Shown here: positions 51,840-59,440 of the stretch, in pieces
Layout: each line of letters opens with the position of its first letter
How positions within the stretch are numbered: the first letter of the stretch is position 1
Assembly: GCA_005938025.2 (NCBI GenBank)
Contig: VCCI02000002.1
Coordinates: forward strand, 124,001-188,000
Length of the DNA: 64,000 nt
Direction of reading: 5' to 3'
DNA from: Inquilinus sp. KBS0705
GTDB taxonomy: Bacteria > Bacteroidota > Bacteroidia > Sphingobacteriales > Sphingobacteriaceae
The notes under the pieces: model-generated
What the model saw: the letters and a program-made list of their open reading frames with translations, nothing else
What the model was told of the DNA's origin: nothing
The model's database searches: none
Position numbers and translations under genes: made by a program

Positions 51840-52214
51840 TTATTTTGAAGCAAATAACGGCGCGTATGTTGCGCGATAGTAATAGGCTATAAACAGATCG
51901 CCTAGTACCAAAAATAAGCCGGCACCTACTCCACTTGGGGCAACAACAGCATGGAACAATAAAATGTTAAGCGCTATTGGAAACAAAACTACGGCTGCCA
52001 GTTTCACAAACCTCCCGGTTACAAATGCAAGCCCGCAAAGCAATTCAATCACCTTAATAATGGTCATTAAATTTACAACGGCCAAGCCCTCGTTATAGGT
52101 TTTAACCGCTCCCTCCATTGGTGGAATGGGAAACAAGTGAAATAAAAACGTAACCGATGCAAACAGCAACAGCAAACCCATTAGGGTACGAACAATGATA
52201 AATGCAATTTTCAT
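51840..52214 (-). CDS. DoxX-family membrane protein
   Basis: The 124-aa protein has four hydrophobic helices (about residues 2-26, 45-68, 72-95, 98-117), the DoxX fold. Family members are small quinone-linked or stress-related membrane proteins without one clear function. It is the last gene of the operon 51840-53863, 45 nt after the SRPBCC gene, and is opposite to the GlxA-type regulator. Confidence 0.85.
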   Translation of the reverse strand: MKIAFIIVRTLMGLLLLFASVTFLFHLFPIPPMEGAVKTYNEGLAVVNLMTIIKVIELLCGLAFVTGRFVKLAAVVLFPIALNILLFHAVVAPSGVGAGLFLVLGDLFIAYYYRATYAPLFASK

Positions 52215-52259
52215 AATATTTGGATTATAGTTTAGTTACTTAGTAATACTTGATCGCTT

Positions 52260-52799
52260 TTACTGCTTTTCTAAGGTTCCTTTTAAATTGTTCAGGCTTG
52301 TATCTAAATCCGCTCCGAGCATCTTATCCATATCAATAAATAAAAGTATAGCATTCATCGGATAAGCCATCCGGCTTTTAAAACCCCATTTCACATTAGT
52401 GGTATCGCCCTGGGGCTGTGTTTCTATATAACTATCAGCAATGCCCTCAAAGGGGCGTATAAAAACGATCTTAATATCTATGCGCTCGCCTTCGGTTATT
52501 GCTTGTATCACCTGCTCGCCTTTGCCGGCTTTTTTATCCTTGCTGTCCCAAGCATAGGCAAACCCCACTGAGCCATCGGTGCCACTATAGGTTTTTTGCA
52601 TAGTGGGATCTAGCATAACCCATTTGCTATAGTTATCCTGGTTTTTAAGGTATTTAACGTATTCAAATACCGCTGCAGCCGGTTTGTTAATTACAATTTG
52701 GCGCGCCACAGTATAGTCTTTTTTGGCTATCAGCGCCAGTAGTAAAACCAATGCGATAATAGCTGCTATAACAATGAGTATTATAATAAAAATGTTCAT
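52260..52799 (-). CDS. SRPBCC/polyketide-cyclase-like protein with membrane anchor
   Basis: The 179-aa protein has one N-terminal hydrophobic helix (about residues 2-24) and a START-like SRPBCC domain: YTVARQIVINKPAAAVFEYVKYLKNQDNYSKWVMLDP (first half), TYSGTDGSVGFAYAWDSKDKKAGKGEQVI and MDKMLGADLDTSLNNLKGTLE. These bind small hydrophobic ligands. It lies between two DoxX genes, 19 nt from the upstream one. Confidence 0.88.
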   Translation of the reverse strand: MNIFIIILIVIAAIIALVLLLALIAKKDYTVARQIVINKPAAAVFEYVKYLKNQDNYSKWVMLDPTMQKTYSGTDGSVGFAYAWDSKDKKAGKGEQVIQAITEGERIDIKIVFIRPFEGIADSYIETQPQGDTTNVKWGFKSRMAYPMNAILLFIDMDKMLGADLDTSLNNLKGTLEKQ

Positions 52800-52818
52800 T
52801 CTACTATATTTATACGTG

Positions 52819-53202
52819 TTAAGCTATTGCATTGGTTGCTTCATAACGTTTCCAGAAGTAATATACCGCGAACATTACTGCCAGTATTATTAAAGGGAAA
52901 ACAACAAGGCCTGCACCATCGCCAACGAAAGCCCTTGATGCCGATGCCCCAATAAAATTGATGGCAAAGCCTGCAAATGCCCATTCCTTTAGGGTTTTAA
53001 ATTTAGTTTGCAGTATAGCCAGGGCACCCAATATTTTGGCGATACCGGTTATCACCATAATGTATACAGGATAACCCAGGTGGTTCATTACATCCTGCCC
53101 GGTTTTTTCTTTTACTACCCCGGCGCTACCATCCATCAGCATAAATAACGCAAATATAACGGTGAGTATCCAGTAGGCTACTTTTATTGTTTTTGATTTC
53201 AT
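52819..53202 (-). CDS. DoxX-family membrane protein
   Basis: The 127-aa protein has four hydrophobic helices (about residues 10-24, 50-70, 76-98, 100-122) and the typical DoxX phrase ILGALAILQTKFKTLKEWAFAGFAINFIGA. It is second in the VOC-DoxX-SRPBCC-DoxX gene order. Two unequal DoxX proteins in one operon may form a heteromer, which is inferred only. It starts 26 nt after the VOC gene. Confidence 0.88.
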   Translation of the reverse strand: MKSKTIKVAYWILTVIFALFMLMDGSAGVVKEKTGQDVMNHLGYPVYIMVITGIAKILGALAILQTKFKTLKEWAFAGFAINFIGASASRAFVGDGAGLVVFPLIILAVMFAVYYFWKRYEATNAIA

Positions 53203-53228
53203 ATTGGTATAGATTAATAAAGATAATA

Positions 53229-53633
53229 TTATTTTTCGTCAGAAAAAACGCCCCACTGGGTGCCAAATTTATCAGTTAGGTTACCCATGCTGCCTGCAAA
53301 GAAGGTTTCTACCGGATAGTTTACGTTGCCGCCTTTGGCCAGCTTATCAAACTTTTCTATTAATTCGGCTTTGGTATCACATACTAGCATCATGGTGATA
53401 TACTGCCCCGAAACATCGGCAGGCGAAAGCTCCGAAGCCAATATGGTCAAGTTGCCGTTAGTCAGGTCGGCATGCAAAACGCCGTCTTGCAGGTGTGGGG
53501 GAAACATCGCCGCCATGGGCGAATCTTTCACGATCTGGATGGATAGTTCACCGCCCAATACCTCTTGGTAAAAGTGCATGGCTTGCCGGCAGGTGCCCGG
53601 GTTAAAATGAATGTAGGAAACGATCTTTGACAT
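53229..53633 (-). CDS. VOC-family protein, PhnB-like
   Basis: I start at ATG 53633 (MSKIVSYIHFNPGTCRQAMHF), 134 aa; the frame to 53669 runs past the likely start. It has the PhnB-like glyoxalase fold: HFYQEVLGGELSIQIV, GVLHADLTNGNLTILASE, FDKLAKGGNVNYPVE and FAGSMGNLTDKFGTQWGVF. PhnB-type proteins often lack metal ligands. Its function in this operon is unknown. It lies 17 nt after the 70-aa gene. Confidence 0.9.
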   Translation of the reverse strand: MSKIVSYIHFNPGTCRQAMHFYQEVLGGELSIQIVKDSPMAAMFPPHLQDGVLHADLTNGNLTILASELSPADVSGQYITMMLVCDTKAELIEKFDKLAKGGNVNYPVETFFAGSMGNLTDKFGTQWGVFSDEK

Positions 53634-53650
53634 GTTTATAGTTTTTAATA

Positions 53651-53863
53651 TTACTTGAGCACTTCGCAATGATGCCCGTTATGGTTTAATAATTCAATTA
53701 TACGTTTGGGGCATATACCTGTACCCTCTACGCGCAACACGTTGTCGCAATCTTCCAGGTCGAAGTTTACCTTGCTTGCCGGAAAGCATTTTAAAAGTTG
53801 TTCTGTAAGCCTTCTTGAAATATTGGCTTCGTTCACGTTTGTTTTAAAAACTTCCACTTCCAT
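53651..53863 (-). CDS. Small hypothetical protein, HMA/ferredoxin-like fold
   Basis: The 70-aa protein is the first gene of the 51840-53863 operon. It reads MEVEVFKTNV, then a helix (ANISRRLTEQLLKCFPASKV), a strand (NFDLEDCDNVLRVEG) and a second helix (CPKRIIELLNHNG), a beta-alpha-beta order of HMA-type domains but with no CxxC. It is probably a small ligand-binding or regulatory partner. No firm function. Confidence 0.7.
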   Translation of the reverse strand: MEVEVFKTNVNEANISRRLTEQLLKCFPASKVNFDLEDCDNVLRVEGTGICPKRIIELLNHNGHHCEVLK

Positions 53864-53888
53864 TTTTACGATTACTTGTTTTGCATTA

Positions 53889-53918
53889 CAAATGTGCGTT
53901 GCTTAAATATATAACAAA
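53889..53918 (-). promoter_or_regulatory. Promoter of the 70-aa/VOC/DoxX operon
   Basis: Minus strand: TTTG (53915-53918) then 18 nt then CACATTTG (53889-53896), close to the Bacteroidota TTTG-N19-TAnnTTTG. A direct-repeat regulator site lies 7 bp upstream. Confidence 0.6.
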
Positions 53919-53925
53919 GGGTGTA

Positions 53926-53955
53926 ATTACGACAATCTAAGGGGTTGATTGCGAC
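53926..53955. promoter_or_regulatory. Direct-repeat operator ATTRCGAC for the AraC-type regulator
   Basis: ATTACGAC (53926-53933) and ATTGCGAC (53948-53955) are spaced 22 bp start to start, two helical turns, as AraC-family sites often are. They lie between divergent promoters of the GlxA-type gene and the VOC/DoxX operon, and the proximal site sits just upstream of the operon -33 box, the place for an activator. Confidence 0.55.
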
Positions 53956-53975
53956 GGTACCAAGCTTTAATTTTG
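53945..53975 (+). promoter_or_regulatory. Promoter of the GlxA-type regulator gene, apparently leaderless
   Basis: TTG (53945-53947), 20 nt, TAATTTTG (53968-53975). The ATG follows after 4 nt (53980), so the transcript should begin at or near the start codon. The distal operator copy overlaps this promoter, compatible with autoregulation. Confidence 0.6.
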
Positions 53976-53979
53976 AAAC

Positions 53980-54960
53980 ATGAAACACATATCGATACTT
54001 ATTCCGGAAGGTGAGACCAGCCTGAGTAATATAGAGGCGACCCATAAAATGTTTACTAAAGTAAACGAGGCTTTAGACAGGATGAAGAAACCACCGCTGT
54101 TTAAGATCCATTTGGTTGGCTTAAGTAACCAGACCACTTTAAGCAATGGTTTGTACACTATAAAAACCGATATGGTAGTAAGCGAGGTAGCTAAAACCGA
54201 CCTTATTGTTATACCTGCGGTACATGGCGATGTAAGTAAAATATTAACCGCCAACGCCGATTTTTTACCCTGGATAGTTAAGCAATATAAAACGGGTGCC
54301 GAGGTAGTATCGTTGTGTATAGGCGCTTTTATACTGGCATCCACAGGTTTATTAAAAGGGCGAAGCTGCACCACGCATTGGCTGGCTGCTGAAGAGTTCA
54401 GAAAAATGTTCCCTGATGTTAACCTGATGCCTTACAAGATAATTACCGACGAGAAGGGCATTTATACCAGCGGAGGCGCATACTCATCGCTTAACCTGAT
54501 ACTGTACCTGGTAGAGAAGTTTGCCGGGCGCGAAATGGCTATAACATCGTCGAAGATATTTGAGATAGATATTGAGCGCAACAGCCAATCGTTGTTTATG
54601 ATGTTTCATGGCCAAAAAAACCACGACGACGAAACCATTAAGCGGGCCCAGCAATTTATCGAAGAAAACTATCGCGAAAAGATAACGGTAGATAACCTGG
54701 CCAATATGCTTGCGCTTAGCCGCCGCCACCTGGAACGGCGCTTTAAAAAAGCAACATCAAACACAGTTGTTGAGTATATGCAGCGCGTACGCATCGAAGC
54801 TGCCAAAATGAGCCTGGAAAGTATCCGAGAGAATGTGAACGAAGTTATGTACAATGTCGGCTACACCGATACTAAGGCCTTCCGTGTTATTTTTAAAAAG
54901 CTAACCGGCTTATCGCCAATAGAATACAGAAACAAGTATAATAAGGAAGTAGCGGCGTAG
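53980..54960 (+). CDS. GlxA-family AraC-type transcription regulator (DJ-1/PfpI domain)
   Basis: The 326-aa protein has an N-terminal DJ-1/PfpI-like domain with the nucleophile elbow VVSLCIGAFILASTGLL (Cys about residue 107), then YTSGGAYSSLNLILYLV, and a C-terminal AraC helix-turn-helix pair (about 225-320: ITVDNLANMLALSRRHLERRFKKAT and VNEVMYNVGYTDTKAFRVIFKKLTGLSP in parts). These regulators sense small metabolites. It faces away from the VOC/DoxX operon, with direct-repeat sites between, and so probably regulates that operon and itself. Confidence 0.94.
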   Translation: MKHISILIPEGETSLSNIEATHKMFTKVNEALDRMKKPPLFKIHLVGLSNQTTLSNGLYTIKTDMVVSEVAKTDLIVIPAVHGDVSKILTANADFLPWIVKQYKTGAEVVSLCIGAFILASTGLLKGRSCTTHWLAAEEFRKMFPDVNLMPYKIITDEKGIYTSGGAYSSLNLILYLVEKFAGREMAITSSKIFEIDIERNSQSLFMMFHGQKNHDDETIKRAQQFIEENYREKITVDNLANMLALSRRHLERRFKKATSNTVVEYMQRVRIEAAKMSLESIRENVNEVMYNVGYTDTKAFRVIFKKLTGLSPIEYRNKYNKEVAA

Positions 54961-55049
54961 TAAAGCACCTTTAAACCGCTATTCTGCCAATGATGGAACA
55001 GTCCTATTACTTGCTCCAATGTTTTAAACGCCATTGGCTATGTTGTTAT

Positions 55050-55946
55050 TTATCCAAAGGTCCAGGCGAGTATGCGGCTGGTTTTTTGTCCCTGGACCAT
55101 ATCTATGGTTTTTACCTGTTTGGCGCCTAAGTAATCAAGCGATTTGTAGCAGCCGGGCAATGTGGTTTTTTTAGATACAAGCGTTGTAAACCAAAGACAT
55201 TCGTTTGCAAAACGGGCGCTTTCGCTCATCATTTTATTAATAAACCGCACTTCGCCACCCTCTACCCAAAGCTCGGCATTGCGGCCGCCAAAGTTTAAGC
55301 CGTTATCCTGGTTATGGCCCAGGTTCTTCCATTTGCGTTGCGATCCCTCAAGCGCCTCTTTCTCAGACGCATGAAACGGCGGATTACATATGGCGATATC
55401 AAACAATTCGCCGGGTTTTATGATGCCTTCAAATATGTTTGCAGTGCCGGTTTGTTTACGAATTTCGATAGCTTTTGCAAGCCCGTTTGCCTCGGTAATA
55501 TTTTTTGCCGATCTAAGCGCAATGTGGTCAATTTCCGACCCAACAAAGCTCCAACCATAGGTTTTATAGCCGATCAGCGGGTAAATGCAGTTAGCACCTA
55601 CCCCTATATCTAACACTTTAACCTGCCTGCCTGTTGGCACAGCGCCATCATTGCTCTCGGCTAAAATATCTGCAGCGTAGTGTATATAATCGGCGCGGCC
55701 GGGTATGGGCGGGCATAAAAAGCCTTCGGGTATATCCCAATGATCTATACCATAAAACTGCTTTAACAAAGCCTGATTAAGCACTTTTACTGCGTTTGCA
55801 TCTGCAAAGTTTATAGATAGGTCTTTATGCTCGTTTAGCGCTACAAAACCTGCGAGTTGCGGCATGGCCTTTATCAATTCGGCGAAGTTGTAGCGGTTAC
55901 GGTGCGCGTTAAGGGGGTGCAGAGTGGTTTTTTGATCGGCGGGCAT
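55050..55946 (-). CDS. rlmF: 23S rRNA (adenine(1618)-N6)-methyltransferase
   Basis: The 298-aa enzyme methylates N6 of A1618 in 23S rRNA. Its N-terminus (LHPLNAHRNRYNFAELIKAMPQL) and the Rossmann motif VLDIGVGANCIYPLIGYKTYGW with GSEID are RlmF-specific. The catalytic NPPFHAS motif lies near residue 196. Length agrees with RlmF. The start at 55946 follows 8 nt after the stop of the acyltransferase gene; cotranscription is likely. Well known family, firm call. Confidence 0.95.
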   Translation of the reverse strand: MPADQKTTLHPLNAHRNRYNFAELIKAMPQLAGFVALNEHKDLSINFADANAVKVLNQALLKQFYGIDHWDIPEGFLCPPIPGRADYIHYAADILAESNDGAVPTGRQVKVLDIGVGANCIYPLIGYKTYGWSFVGSEIDHIALRSAKNITEANGLAKAIEIRKQTGTANIFEGIIKPGELFDIAICNPPFHASEKEALEGSQRKWKNLGHNQDNGLNFGGRNAELWVEGGEVRFINKMMSESARFANECLWFTTLVSKKTTLPGCYKSLDYLGAKQVKTIDMVQGQKTSRILAWTFG

Positions 55947-55954
55947 GTGTTTAC

Positions 55955-57025
55955 TTAAAGGATTATTGGTTGCAGCTTTTTAGACCCTTGCTTTAAGGCA
56001 AGTATCGGCTTTTCCATGTAATACCATGATAACATTGCCAAAGGTAAAGTAAGTAAAACAGATAGCAGGAAATTATTTATGGGGCCAAGTATCCCAAATT
56101 TTGCGATAAGCATTTGCTGTACCGGGAACGTGTATATATACCGCCCATACGAAAAATCACCCCAGTTTTTGGCGAGGCTGATATGCAGTTTGGGATGATA
56201 GGCGAACACAAACACACCATATACCAGTACCGCCATAAACACATAACTATACAACGGTATATTTAAAAAATAAAGCACCAAAAAGGCGGCTAATAACACT
56301 AAAAACACCCTTATGCTTATTTTTATATGCTTGTTAAACCAGTAAAAAAGCATCCCTGTTAAAAAGTAAATACCCCAGCTGCAGACGGTGTAATTGTAGT
56401 ATTCTAACGAATAATTCTTTTTGAAAAAAAATGCGGCAAGCAGCAATATAAGCGGTAAGGCCTGCAATAATAGCTTGTATTGCTTTTGCCAAACCAGCCT
56501 TACAAGGCCGATGACAAACACACCCAGGTACAGCAAGATTTCGGCAGGAAGTGTCCATACCGGGCTGTTAACGTGGCGGGGATAGGGGTTTGATACAAAC
56601 ACCCCGGGCAGCATATTTTTGATGTTATGCAGCGCCGAGAACCGCCAAAGGAAGTCGTAGGTTTCGGGGCTTTTAAAATAGGCGGATAGCGGCAAATTGG
56701 TACATAACGGCCCTATTACAAAGGCGCAGAACAAAGCCGAGGCTATTAGCCCGGGGAAGATCCGGAGGGCCCTTGCCTTTACAAAGCTACCCGGCGTTTT
56801 TTGCCGGCACAGGCTTTTTAAAACCAGGTAACCACTGATAATGAAGAATATACCCACACCAAAAGCGCCCATATCTGTAAAGCCCAGCACCTTAACATAC
56901 GGCTCGGAAGCGAAGTTACCCGTGATAAGGTAAGCATGAGAAAGTATCACCATCAGCGCTGCCATAAGCCGCAGCACGTCAAAGTTGTTGTGCCTGCCTA
57001 CATCAAGCTGCGTAATGGTTTTCAT
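55955..57025 (-). CDS. Acyltransferase-3 (OafA-like) membrane protein
   Basis: The 356-aa inner-membrane protein has about ten hydrophobic helices and the N-terminal NNFDVLRLMAALMVILSHAYLITG with the conserved His in the first helix and RAxxIFPG-like RALRIFPGLIASALFCAF. The family adds acetyl or other acyl groups to surface polysaccharides or lipids. No glycosyltransferases adjoin it, so the acceptor is unknown. It is followed by rlmF at 8 nt. Confidence 0.92.
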   Translation of the reverse strand: MKTITQLDVGRHNNFDVLRLMAALMVILSHAYLITGNFASEPYVKVLGFTDMGAFGVGIFFIISGYLVLKSLCRQKTPGSFVKARALRIFPGLIASALFCAFVIGPLCTNLPLSAYFKSPETYDFLWRFSALHNIKNMLPGVFVSNPYPRHVNSPVWTLPAEILLYLGVFVIGLVRLVWQKQYKLLLQALPLILLLAAFFFKKNYSLEYYNYTVCSWGIYFLTGMLFYWFNKHIKISIRVFLVLLAAFLVLYFLNIPLYSYVFMAVLVYGVFVFAYHPKLHISLAKNWGDFSYGRYIYTFPVQQMLIAKFGILGPINNFLLSVLLTLPLAMLSWYYMEKPILALKQGSKKLQPIIL

Positions 57026-57109
57026 ACCGGCAGTTGATTACACTTTAGGCGGCGAGCTGTTATTTTATTATGGCAATACGCTTTCAACAAACTATTGATT
57101 AGTAAATTA

Positions 57110-57574
57110 TTACAATATGCCCCGCAAGTCGGCGGGTGAGTAATTGATAGATTTTAGGGTTTTATTATCGTTGGTTCGGTACACCAAATACAGCGAATCC
57201 TCCTCCTTAAAGTAAGATTCGCTGGCATCCTTTTGCTTGTAATGGGCTATGGTTTGATGGGCCTCTTCTTCGGTTTTGCAGGCCTTGCTCATGTTAGAGC
57301 GGTGTACCTCATCAAACAGTTGTTTAAACTTGTCGGCCATACCAAATTCGAGGATGGCACCGGCCAAAACATATTGTATATCACACAGAGCGTCGGCTAT
57401 TTCCACCAGGTTGTTATCGGCAATGGCCTCCTGTAACTCCTTCACTTCTTCAGCTAAAAGCGATACCCGTAAGGCGCATCTATCGGCCGATGGTATCTGT
57501 GGTTTATCCAATATAGGGTGCTTAAAGGTTTTATGAAATTCGGCTACCTGGGTTAATGCGTTTGGCTCTTGCAT
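57110..57574 (-). CDS. MazG-like nucleotide pyrophosphohydrolase
   Basis: The 154-aa protein belongs to the all-alpha NTP pyrophosphohydrolase superfamily. The metal-binding Glu/Asp set is seen as LLAEEVKELQEAI (about residues 35-47) and EIADALCDIQYVLAG (about 58-72), the EXXE-and-EXXD pair. The N-terminus resembles phosphoribosyl-ATP pyrophosphohydrolase-like house-cleaning enzymes. It probably hydrolyses noncanonical or excess dNTPs, an inference. It stands 84 nt upstream of the acyltransferase gene, in the same direction. Confidence 0.85.
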   Translation of the reverse strand: MQEPNALTQVAEFHKTFKHPILDKPQIPSADRCALRVSLLAEEVKELQEAIADNNLVEIADALCDIQYVLAGAILEFGMADKFKQLFDEVHRSNMSKACKTEEEAHQTIAHYKQKDASESYFKEEDSLYLVYRTNDNKTLKSINYSPADLRGIL

Positions 57575-57776
57575 GTGGGTTTTTATTGTGCTGATGTTTT
57601 AAAAATTGTACCTGGGTTTAAAGCTATACTTTTTTTTGCTCTGCCTTAGGTAAAGTATTCGTTTTTTTTGCAGGCCCCGCTATAAATTTTTCGTTTTTTT
57701 TTGTTCGCCGGCCTCTAACTAATATAAAATAATATTCCAATATTTTACATAAAATCTTTGTTTAGGCTTAAAAAAA

Positions 57777-57824
57777 GTTCGTGACAAAACACTGTCACGA
57801 ACGCTTGCAAAATTTATCACGAAC
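57777..57824. repeat. GTTCGTGACA inverted repeat plus a third half-site
   Basis: GTTCGTGACA (57777-57786) and TGTCACGAAC (57793-57802) are perfect 10-bp arms with a 6-nt spacer. TCACGAAC recurs at 57817-57824 in the same orientation as the right arm. This looks like an operator array or a hairpin in a 5' leader. Confidence 0.55.
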
Positions 57825-57969
57825 TTTGATTGGTTGGTTTAGCGTGGTCTTGTAGCGTCGGTGGTAAGCGTCCCAAACTTTAGACCGAAAGGGAACTGAA
57901 AAAGCAGGGGCGCGTATTCATTTGCATAAAGCTTAACAATAAGTAGCCATAGCGTTTACACCCCCATTG

Positions 57970-57977
57970 TACCTTTG
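57970..57977 (+). promoter_or_regulatory. Candidate -7 element for the 57982 gene
   Basis: TACCTTTG matches TAnnTTTG, ending 4 nt before the ATG, so the message may be leaderless. No good -33 box at 19-20 nt. Confidence 0.4.
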
Positions 57978-57981
57978 TATA

Positions 57982-58785
57982 ATGGCACTTATCTCTGCGG
58001 AAGACTTTGCCCGGGCAACCGGAACATCATCCCATCCAAAACTGGCTTTATGGTTAATGAAGCGGATGAAGATAGATGCTTTTAACCAAATGATGAACGA
58101 AGCCGGTGATTTGGAAGGCGTAGGGTTCACCAATTTTGTGCTGGCTTTTTTGGGTGTAAACATTGGTATTGATAAGCAGCAGCTGGCCAACATACCGGCA
58201 AGCGGGGCCTTTATTGTAGTAAGTAACCATCCTTATGGCGGTATCGAGTCGTTAGCGCTGTTGAATTTGCTGGTAACTCAAAGGCCCGACACCCTGTTTA
58301 TGGGCAACTTCCTGCTAAAAAAAGTGCCCAACCTGGCCAAATACATCATCGCGGTAAATCCTTTTGAACAAATAACCGACAGCTCGAGCATCACGGGCTT
58401 AAAAACTACATTAGCCAAACTAAAATCGGGTGTGCCGGTAGCTATTTTCCCCGCCGGCGAAGTATCGGCCTATGATTTTAACCGCCGCCGCGTTACCGAC
58501 CGCGCCTGGCACCCGGTAGTAGGCAAACTTATCGCCAAAGCGGGTGTACCGGTTATACCCATTTACTTTCATGGTAATAACGGCTTAGGGTTTGGGTTGT
58601 TGCGGCATATACATCCGGGGTTGCAAACCGCTATGCTGCCTGCACAACTGTTCAACAAAAAAGGTATGGAGCTACGTGTATGCATCGGCGAAGCCATAAT
58701 GCCTGTTGAGGCAACTATCCATACTAAAGCGCCTAACGCGTTAAACGAACTCAGGAAAACTACCTACGCGCTTGCTAATGGTTAG
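57982..58785 (+). CDS. Lysophospholipid/glycerol acyltransferase-like protein
   Basis: I start at ATG 57982 (MALISAEDFARATG); a TTG at 57967 is an alternative. The 267-aa product has the acyltransferase motif VSNHPYGGIESLALL (about residues 80-92; catalytic His, with Glu rather than the usual Asp after it) and VAIFPAGEVSAYDF (about 154-167), the FPxGE substrate motif. This is the hemolysin-like/PlsC-type family, often called lysophospholipid acyltransferase. Substrate not clear. Confidence 0.88.
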   Translation: MALISAEDFARATGTSSHPKLALWLMKRMKIDAFNQMMNEAGDLEGVGFTNFVLAFLGVNIGIDKQQLANIPASGAFIVVSNHPYGGIESLALLNLLVTQRPDTLFMGNFLLKKVPNLAKYIIAVNPFEQITDSSSITGLKTTLAKLKSGVPVAIFPAGEVSAYDFNRRRVTDRAWHPVVGKLIAKAGVPVIPIYFHGNNGLGFGLLRHIHPGLQTAMLPAQLFNKKGMELRVCIGEAIMPVEATIHTKAPNALNELRKTTYALANG

Positions 58786-58857
58786 TAACGGCATGCGGCT
58801 TGGTGCAATATAATTTTTAAAGCCAATTGTAATTAATAACTTACACTAACCATTGTT

Positions 58858-59280
58858 ATGCATAACACCACGCCAACAACCTTTACAGAGATAGATAAAC
58901 TTGCGCTAATTGCTATCAAAAATAAAAAGATACTAAGTTCGAGAACCAGGGGCAGGAGCGTTTGGTATATCCCCGGCGGGAAAAGAGAAAAAGGTGAAAA
59001 CGATGTTGAGGCCCTGCAGCGCGAAATAAAAGAAGAGTTAAATATTACCCTGTCGCTGTCAACTTTGCGGTATATGGGCGTCTACAAGGCGCAGGCCGAT
59101 AACCACCAGCCCGGTATAATTGTAAAAATGACCTGCTATTATTGCGATTACGAAGGTGAGCCACAACCAACTAACGAAGTTGAAGAAATAAAGTATTTAT
59201 CATACGCCGACAGATACCAAAGTTCGCCCGCAGACCAGCTTATTTTTGAAGCGTTGTATAACGCCGGGCTAATCGCCTGA
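58858..59280 (+). CDS. Nudix hydrolase
   Basis: The 140-aa protein has one Nudix domain: GRSVWYIPGGKREKGENDVEALQREIKEELNI (parts shown: PGGKREKGEND, QREIKEELNI) with the REXXEE metal site. The opening IDKLALIAIKNKKILSSR is typical of small Nudix enzymes that clean or use nucleotides; the exact substrate cannot be told. Monocistronic by its 72-nt gap before the start and 160 nt afterwards. Confidence 0.92.
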   Translation: MHNTTPTTFTEIDKLALIAIKNKKILSSRTRGRSVWYIPGGKREKGENDVEALQREIKEELNITLSLSTLRYMGVYKAQADNHQPGIIVKMTCYYCDYEGEPQPTNEVEEIKYLSYADRYQSSPADQLIFEALYNAGLIA

Positions 59281-59440
59281 AAGTACTAATCAGCGCCTAT
59301 CTTTCCACTACAACTTATATCAGTGCTTACTTCACATTCTGATAACTATTGTAACCCCCCTTAAGGTTATCGGCATAGTTAAATATGCTAAAAATCTTTC
59401 AAAATGAGGCAATTATGCGTTTTAACACTTAAATTAGGCT

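Larger units (their letters stand above)
57575..57981. other. Gene-free region with palindromic repeat
   Basis: About 400 bases without a credible gene. It contains the perfect inverted repeat at 57777-57802 plus a further TCACGAAC at 57817-57824, an A/T-rich segment at 57600-57770, a G-rich tract at 57840-57920 and a TACCTTTG box at 57970-57977. No tRNA or known RNA is evident. Confidence 0.5.

Noticed and set aside
54986..55038. Terminator after the GlxA-type regulator gene
   Set aside because: Inverted CCAATG/CATTGG arms exist, but the loop is long or the stem short and there is no T-run.
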